Positions 1 through 3,306 of a DNA stretch of 7,687 bases are shown one piece after another. Every line of letters starts with the position of its first letter. Positions within the stretch are counted from its first letter, which is position 1. A program made the translations under genes and the position numbers. Below the pieces are notes generated by a model, which did not search any database, was not told the DNA's origin, and saw only the letters and a program-made list of their open reading frames with translations. Source of the DNA: Actinomycetes bacterium (lineage in GTDB: Bacteria; Actinomycetota; Acidimicrobiia; Acidimicrobiales; Palsa-688); the NCBI GenBank assembly GCA_021796905.1, contig JAKABK010000073.1:1-7687 (forward strand), given 5' to 3'.

Positions 1-898
1 GCAGGCGCCGGTGGACTGCCAGCACCGCATCGGAGAGCCGACCTCCCGGCAGCTCGAGACGGGCAGCGGAGCCGGCCCGCGCCGCCCAGCCGGCGGCGAC
101 CCGGTCGGCGCCAGCGCTCGGCGGTAGCTCCCCGAGCCCCGCCCCGACCCGAGCATCACCCGCACCGAGAACCAGGCGCAGGGCCTCGCGTCCACCGAGC
201 GCCCAGACCAGGGCGGCGGTGGCCCAGCCCTCGGGGCTGGTCGCCCTGCAACCCGGGGGGTCGCCGGCAGCCCCGGAGAGCACGACCGCCGCAGCGTCCT
301 CCCCGCCGCCGCGAGCGACCCCGTGGCGGGCGGGGACCGTCGCGTGGAGCACCGCCACCCCCTCGACGCGGACCACCCGGTCCGTGACCTCGACCGCTTC
401 GATCCGTCCGAGCCGCTCGGGACCGTAGGGACGTACCCCGATCGCGACGGCAAGGGTCGCGGTGGTGTCGTTGCGGACCTCGACGAGCGCGCGGGTCCGG
501 CCGCCGACCAGCTCCGCCCAGCAGCGGTGGACCACGACGCCGCCAGCGACCGGCACGACGGTCTCGACCACCGGGGCCGAGGCGACCAGGTGCTGGCGGA
601 CCGCCGCCGTCGCAGCCGGCACGTGCCATCGCTCCGGCGCGCCGACCAGCCAGTCGACACCCCACTCGGCGCCGGCCGGGGAGAGCAGACCGCGACCGTC
701 CACTAACCAACGCTCCGACCGCTCCGGCAGGCCGAGGGTCGTCCAGTTGCGGCCGGTGCGGTTGTCGAGCGCGTCGGGCAACGGCAGAGCCGCCGGTGAG
801 AGCGGGTCGAGCTGGCGTTGGAGCCACCGTGGCCACACCCACCCGGCGGACCCGGCCGGCAGGCGCCGCCCGAACCTCCCGACCTGTCCCGCCGCCAT
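1..898 (-). CDS. Unrecognised protein, N-terminal part (runs off the left edge); possible carbohydrate-active enzyme
   Basis: An open frame on the minus strand runs without a stop from an ATG at 898 to the window edge, giving 299 residues with the C-terminus missing. Its composition is protein-like, with GC-ending codons and alternating hydrophobic stretches, whereas overlapping frames give Arg/Pro/Gly-rich or Asp/Arg-rich text typical of antisense shadows. I do not recognise a named family. Residues about 45-250 look beta-rich (for example ALVEVRNDTTATLAVAIGV at 137-155, then RPYGPERLGRIEAVEV). After a linker, LELPGGRLSDAVLAVHRRL (281-299) looks like the start of a helical domain. A beta-sandwich followed by a helical region is the layout of several (alpha/alpha)6 glycosidases such as debranching-enzyme-like proteins, but no catalytic residue is visible, so this is weak inference. 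No signal peptide or membrane segment is apparent. A weak GGAG lies 3 nt before the ATG. The gene is divergent from cofC with a 59-bp gap. Confidence 0.8.
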   Translation of the reverse strand, partial: MAAGQVGRFGRRLPAGSAGWVWPRWLQRQLDPLSPAALPLPDALDNRTGRNWTTLGLPERSERWLVDGRGLLSPAGAEWGVDWLVGAPERWHVPAATAAVRQHLVASAPVVETVVPVAGGVVVHRCWAELVGGRTRALVEVRNDTTATLAVAIGVRPYGPERLGRIEAVEVTDRVVRVEGVAVLHATVPARHGVARGGGEDAAAVVLSGAAGDPPGCRATSPEGWATAALVWALGGREALRLVLGAGDARVGAGLGELPPSAGADRVAAGWAARAGSAARLELPGGRLSDAVLAVHRRL

Positions 899-906
899 CG
901 GCTCCG

Positions 907-912
907 ACGCTA
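907..912 (-). promoter_or_regulatory. Candidate -10 box (TAGCGT) of the left-edge gene
   Basis: Reading the minus strand, TAGCGT within CGGTAGCGT ends 8 nt before the ATG at 898. It fits the TANNNT -10 consensus common in Actinomycetota. A start site about 7 nt downstream would leave almost no 5' leader. No good -35 hexamer is visible. The same 9-bp string occurs before the acyl-CoA ligase gene. Confidence 0.4.
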
Positions 913-945
913 CCGTCCCGAGCGCAGTCCCGCCGCGCTGACCGG

Positions 946-951
946 TAGTCT
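946..951 (+). promoter_or_regulatory. Candidate -10 box (TAGTCT) for a leaderless cofC transcript
   Basis: TAGTCT matches TANNNT and lies 6 nt upstream of the GTG at 958. A transcript starting at the usual distance from a -10 box would begin at or next to that GTG. No Shine-Dalgarno sequence precedes the GTG, which fits leaderless translation, common in actinobacteria. No clear -35 box is seen. The element is preceded by CCGG, giving the CGGTAG string shared with two other starts in the window. Confidence 0.45.
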
Positions 952-957
952 CACCAG

Positions 958-1578
958 GTGGCTCCCCCCGGCCCACGGGCCCCCGGATGGCTCGGCCCGG
1001 TGTCGGTGCTCGTGCCGGTGAAGGCCTTCGCCGAGGCGAAATTGCGTCTGGCCCCGGTCCTCGCCCCCGAGCGTCGGGCGTCCCTCGCCAGAGCGATGGG
1101 CGAGGCGGTGCTCCGCTCGGCCAACGGGCTGCCGACCGCGGTCGTCTGTGACGACCGGGAGGTCGCCGGCTGGGCCCGCTCCCTCGGGGCGCTGGTCGTC
1201 TGGGCACCCGGACGCGGCCTGAACCGGGCGGTGCAGCTCGGGGTGGCGCACCTCGCCGCCGCCGGCGCCGAGACCGTGATCGTCGCCGCCGGTGACCTGC
1301 CGCTCGCCGAGGACCTGACCTGGCTGGCCGGCTCCGTCGGCACGACGATCGTCGCCGACCGGCGGGGGGACGGCACCAACGTGATCGCCGTGCCCACCGA
1401 CCGGAGCTTCGCCTTCTCCTACGGGCCGGGGTCCTTCGCCCGGCACCTCGCCGAAGCTCGCCGCCTGGGGGGGCCGGTCCGGGTCGTAGAGGCGCCGAGA
1501 CTGGCCTGGGACGTGGACCTGCCCGACGACCTGAGCGGGCTGCCCGGGGTGCTGCTCGACGCCGGTCCGGCCCAATGA
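958..1578 (+). CDS. cofC: Phosphoenolpyruvate / 2-phospho-L-lactate guanylyltransferase (F420 biosynthesis)
   Basis: This 206-residue protein is a CofC/FbiD-type nucleotidyltransferase. The family joins GMP from GTP to 2-phospho-L-lactate in methanogens or to phosphoenolpyruvate in mycobacteria, making the activated lactyl-type precursor that is transferred to the deazaflavin Fo during coenzyme F420 synthesis. Visible motifs are VPVKAFAEAKLRL (19-31, nucleotide-binding N-terminus), GRGLNRAV (85-92), AGDLPL (111-116, metal/nucleotide region), ADRRGDGTNVI (133-143), YGPGSFARHLAEA (155-167) and the C-terminal DVDLPDDL (185-192). Length is normal for the family. The start at GTG 958 has no ribosome-binding site but has a -10-like TAGTCT just upstream. 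An in-frame GTG at 1000 (residue 15), directly before the conserved core, is the alternative start. The stop overlaps the next gene by 4 bp. In an actinobacterium, phosphoenolpyruvate (FbiD activity) is the likelier substrate, but sequence alone does not settle this. No other F420 gene is in the window. Confidence 0.93.
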   Translation: MAPPGPRAPGWLGPVSVLVPVKAFAEAKLRLAPVLAPERRASLARAMGEAVLRSANGLPTAVVCDDREVAGWARSLGALVVWAPGRGLNRAVQLGVAHLAAAGAETVIVAAGDLPLAEDLTWLAGSVGTTIVADRRGDGTNVIAVPTDRSFAFSYGPGSFARHLAEARRLGGPVRVVEAPRLAWDVDLPDDLSGLPGVLLDAGPAQ

Positions 1579-2315
1579 GCGCGATCCGCTCCGTCGACCT
1601 GCCCACCCCGGGGGTGGCGTTGGCGGTCGGTGCCCACCCCGACGACGTGGAGTTCGGTTGCGGGGCGACCCTCGCCAAGTGGGCGGCGGCCGGCACCCGG
1701 ATCCACCACCTGGTCTGCACCGACGGTTCCCGAGGGTCCTGGGACGCCGAGGTGGACCGAGCCGGGCTGGTCGCCCGCCGCCACGAGGAGCAACGCGAAG
1801 CGGCACGCCGTCTCGGCGGCGGGGCGGTGACCTTCCTCGACTGGCCCGACGGGGAGCTGGAAGCAGGTGTCCGCCAACGCTGGCAGGTCGCCCACGAGAT
1901 CCGGCGGGTCCGCCCCGACGTGGTCCTCGGCCACGATCCCTGGCGTCGCTACCGGCTCCATCCCGACCACCGCAACGCCGGTTTCCTCCTCACCGACGCG
2001 ATCGTCGCGGCACGCGACCCGCTGTTCTTCCCGGAGCAACAGCTCCCGGCCCACCGACCGTCCGCGCTGCTGCTCTGGGAAGCCGACGAGGCCGACCACC
2101 TGGAGTCCGCGTCGGGCTGGGAGGACGACAAGCTCGACGCGATCGCCGCCCACCGCAGCCAGCACCGCTCGACGATGGGCTACGCGGGCGACGGGGAACC
2201 GACCGCAGGAGAGCTCGACGCGTTCCGGCAGCGGGTCATCGGCCGCCTCGTCGACAACGGGGCGCTCGGGGGTCGGGGACCGGCCGAGGCCTTCCGCCTG
2301 ATCGAGCACCTCTAG
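1575..2315 (+). CDS. PIG-L (LmbE-like) family zinc deacetylase
   Basis: This 246-residue protein belongs to the PIG-L/LmbE deacetylase family, Zn-dependent enzymes that remove N-acetyl groups from sugar conjugates (MshB and Mca in mycothiol metabolism, PIG-L in GPI anchors, BshB in bacillithiol). The N-terminal AHPDDVEFGCG (20-30) supplies the zinc ligands His21 and Asp24 and the catalytic base Asp23. HPDHRNAG (129-136) supplies the third zinc ligand His132 and the active-site His129. GHDPWRRYRLHPDHR is typical of the family. At 246 residues it is shorter than MshB or Mca (roughly 300), so mycothiol synthesis should not be assumed. The ATG overlaps the cofC stop as ATGA and lacks a strong ribosome-binding site, which points to translational coupling. 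No signal peptide is seen, so it is probably cytoplasmic. The acetylated substrate cannot be named from sequence. Confidence 0.9.
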   Translation: MSAIRSVDLPTPGVALAVGAHPDDVEFGCGATLAKWAAAGTRIHHLVCTDGSRGSWDAEVDRAGLVARRHEEQREAARRLGGGAVTFLDWPDGELEAGVRQRWQVAHEIRRVRPDVVLGHDPWRRYRLHPDHRNAGFLLTDAIVAARDPLFFPEQQLPAHRPSALLLWEADEADHLESASGWEDDKLDAIAAHRSQHRSTMGYAGDGEPTAGELDAFRQRVIGRLVDNGALGGRGPAEAFRLIEHL

Positions 2316-2332
2316 CCGGCCCCGACCCCGCC

Positions 2333-2383
2333 GAGCGCGACGAGACGGCAACACCCGATCGGGTCGTCGCCGTCTCGTCGCTC
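2333..2383. terminator. Hairpin between convergent genes; likely bidirectional terminator
   Basis: The arms 2337-2349 (GCGACGAGACGGC) and 2369-2381 (GCCGTCTCGTCGC) form a perfect 13-bp stem around a 19-nt loop. The loop itself contains the palindrome CCCGATCGGG (2354-2363). An alternative pairing of GAGC (2333-2336) with GCTC (2380-2383) extends the structure. It lies 18 bp after the deacetylase stop, before the end of the convergent HU gene. There is no T-tract on either side, as is usual for terminators in high-GC actinobacteria. Confidence 0.65.
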
Positions 2384-2407
2384 CTCGGGTCCCGCCTCGA
2401 GCGGGGC

Positions 2408-2426
2408 GTCGGCGCCTCCTGCCGAC
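2408..2426 (-). terminator. Small hairpin just after the HU stop codon
   Basis: GTCGGC (2408-2413) and GCCGAC (2421-2426) form a 6-bp stem with a 7-nt loop. It begins 4 nt past the HU stop on the minus strand. It may contribute to HU mRNA 3'-end formation together with the larger hairpin further on. It is short and has no T-tract. Confidence 0.35.
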
Positions 2427-2430
2427 AGCC

Positions 2431-3051
2431 TCAACGCTTCTTCGAAGAAGCGGCCGCCTTGGCGGTCCCGGCCGTCGAGGGCACCGGGGTCCTGGCCGAG
2501 CGCACCGGTACAGCCTTGACTGCCGCCCTCGCGGCGGTCGTCCTCGCCGCCGCCTTCGCGGCGGTCGTCCGGGCCGCGGCCTTCGAGGTCGCTTTCGCCG
2601 CGGTCACCCGGGAGGCGGCCGCCCGGGAAGCGGCCGGTCGCGCAGCCGTCGCCTTCGAGGCCGTCGCTTTCGCGGCCGTCGCTTTCGCGGCCGTCGCCCT
2701 GGTCGCAGGCGCCTTGTTGGTCGCGGTCTTCTTCGCCGCCGCCTTGCTGAGCGCCGCCTTCTTCGCCGGCGCCTTCTTCGAGTTGAGCAGGACCTTGAAG
2801 GCGCTGGAGGGTTGGAACTTCACCCCCTTGGACGCCGCGATCTTGACCGGCTCACCGTTCTGGGGGTTGCGTCCGGTCCGGGCCTTGCGGGCCGTCGGCT
2901 TGAAGGTCCCGAAGCCGAAGATCGAGACGTTCTCACCCGAGCGGGCCGCCGCCACAACCGACTCGGCGAACGCGCTCACGGCCGCTTCGGCCTGCTTGCG
3001 TTCGAGACCAGCGGCCGCGGCCACCGCTTCGACGAGCTCTGACTTGTTCAC
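2431..3051 (-). CDS. hupB: HU-family nucleoid protein with long Lys/Ala/Thr-rich C-terminal tail
   Basis: This 206-residue protein has an N-terminal HU domain (about 1-90) starting MNKSELVEAVA, with the DNA-binding signature GFGTFKPTARKARTGRNPQNG (46-66) including Pro63, the residue that intercalates at DNA kinks. It binds and bends DNA as a dimer and compacts the nucleoid. Residues 91-206 form a low-complexity basic tail of AAK, ATK, ATR and TTA-type units, like the tail of mycobacterial HupB/Hlp and reminiscent of histone H1. That tail is the hallmark of actinobacterial HU and is absent from the roughly 90-residue E. coli form. The start is a GTG (3049-3051) with a strong AGGAGG 4 nt upstream. 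The gene converges on the cofC-deacetylase pair and diverges from the glycosidase. The symbol hupB is given by similarity of architecture. Repeats in the tail make its length prone to change. Confidence 0.95.
   Translation of the reverse strand: MNKSELVEAVAAAAGLERKQAEAAVSAFAESVVAAARSGENVSIFGFGTFKPTARKARTGRNPQNGEPVKIAASKGVKFQPSSAFKVLLNSKKAPAKKAALSKAAAKKTATNKAPATRATAAKATAAKATASKATAARPAASRAAASRVTAAKATSKAAARTTAAKAAARTTAARAAVKAVPVRSARTPVPSTAGTAKAAASSKKR
2435..2452. repeat. 18-bp perfect palindrome at the 3' end of the HU gene
   Basis: CGCTTCTTCGAAGAAGCG is its own reverse complement. On the minus strand it covers most of the last codons (SSKKR), and the stop codon follows directly. RNA from either strand could fold into a 7-bp stem with a 4-nt loop. 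The GCT and TCT codons that complete it are T-ending in a gene that mostly uses C or G in third position. Confidence 0.6.
2645..2689. repeat. 15-bp tandem repeat, three units, inside the HU tail
   Basis: Three consecutive 15-bp units start at 2645, 2660 and 2675. The second and third are identical (GCCGTCGCTTTCGCG) and the first differs at two positions. A partial fourth follows at 2690. On the minus strand they encode the pentapeptide series ATAAK/ATASK. A separate 13-bp direct repeat (GCGGCGGTCGTCC at 2531-2543 and 2558-2570) encodes two ARTTAA copies nine residues apart. Both are in frame. Confidence 0.8.
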
Positions 3052-3055
3052 GCCA

Positions 3056-3061
3056 CCTCCT
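3056..3061 (-). promoter_or_regulatory. Ribosome-binding site fixing the HU GTG start
   Basis: On the minus strand AGGAGG is followed by TGGC and then the GTG at 3051. This consensus site decides the GTG start, which yields the canonical HU N-terminus MNKSELV. Confidence 0.85.
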
Positions 3062-3084
3062 GGGGCTTGGGGAAGATGACTGTA

Positions 3085-3113
3085 ATCAAAGAGCTTTTCC
3101 GGCCGCAGGTCAA
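3085..3113 (-). promoter_or_regulatory. Candidate sigma70-type promoter of the HU gene
   Basis: On the minus strand, TTGACC (3113-3108) is followed after 17 nt by TTTGAT (3090-3085). These match the -35 and -10 consensus at 5 of 6 and 4 of 6 positions. Transcription would begin near 3079, leaving a leader of about 27 nt that contains the ribosome-binding site. The stretch 3075-3120 is clearly less GC-rich than its surroundings. A second TTGACC (3133-3128) lies 20 bp further upstream. TACAGT at 3084-3079 is an alternative -10 but has too long a spacer to either TTGACC. Confidence 0.5.
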
Positions 3114-3134
3114 GTATTGCCCTTGCAGGTCAAG
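3105..3134. repeat. 10-bp direct repeat GCAGGTCAAG with 20-bp period
   Basis: Exact copies of GCAGGTCAAG occur at 3105-3114 and 3125-3134, start to start 20 bp. That is about two helical turns, so both would face the same side of the DNA. Each copy contains a TTGACC on the opposite strand. The second copy lies within a CCTTG-N5-CAAGG inverted repeat (3121-3135). The position, overlapping the candidate HU -35 box, suggests a regulator site or a duplicated -35 box. Confidence 0.5.
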
Positions 3135-3169
3135 GGATTCGACGGCCGTGACTCCACAGATCCCAGCAA

Positions 3170-3184
3170 CGACAAGGGTTGTCG
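3170..3184. promoter_or_regulatory. Hyphenated palindrome CGACAA-GGG-TTGTCG in the divergent promoter region
   Basis: A perfect 6-bp inverted repeat with a 3-bp centre lies between the divergent HU and glycosidase genes, followed directly by the palindrome CGGGCCCG (3183-3190). Its size and place fit an operator for a dimeric regulator, or a small hairpin in the leader of the glycosidase mRNA. No regulator gene is in the window. Confidence 0.35.
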
Positions 3185-3294
3185 GGCCCGGGACATCGTC
3201 GGACCGAGACCGGCACAGCCGCCGACCCGCCTGCGAGCACCACAGTGGCGCGCGCCCCCCGGCCGATCCGCTTGACTCTCACCCACCCGAGCAC

Positions 3295-3300
3295 AGGAGG
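3295..3300 (+). promoter_or_regulatory. Ribosome-binding site choosing the GTG start of the glycosidase
   Basis: AGGAGG lies 6 nt before the GTG at 3307. The frame stays open upstream to 3067, but this site marks 3307 as the real start. The upstream 80 codons also overlap the candidate HU promoter and read as low-similarity, Arg/Pro-rich text. Confidence 0.85.
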
Positions 3301-3306
3301 CACGAG

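Noticed and set aside
156..842. 228-codon minus-strand frame at the left edge
   Set aside because: It is Arg/Gly/Pro-rich and overlaps the better minus-strand frame starting at 898, which has normal protein composition and runs off the window edge.
1575..2315. Assigning the deacetylase as MshB (mycothiol synthesis)
   Set aside because: The catalytic motifs are shared by the whole PIG-L family, the protein is shorter than MshB or Mca, and no mycothiol gene is nearby.
1419..2354. 311-codon minus-strand frame opposite cofC and the deacetylase
   Set aside because: It is the antisense shadow of genes with clear family motifs, and its residue content (Val/Gly/Asp/Arg) is typical of antisense in high-GC DNA.
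2645..2704. Possible CRISPR-like or mobile repeat array
   Set aside because: The 15-bp units are contiguous without spacers and in frame with the HU tail pentapeptides, so they are coding low-complexity repeats.
1658..3079. 473-codon plus-strand frame spanning the deacetylase and HU genes
   Set aside because: It crosses two well-supported genes on opposite strands and the hairpin between them. The Ala/Val/Phe-rich part is the antisense of the HU tail.
3067..3306. 80-codon in-frame upstream extension of the GH63-like protein
   Set aside because: The conserved family region begins well after 3307, AGGAGG sits 6 nt before the GTG at 3307, and the extension overlaps the candidate HU promoter and reads as low-complexity Arg/Pro/His-rich text.
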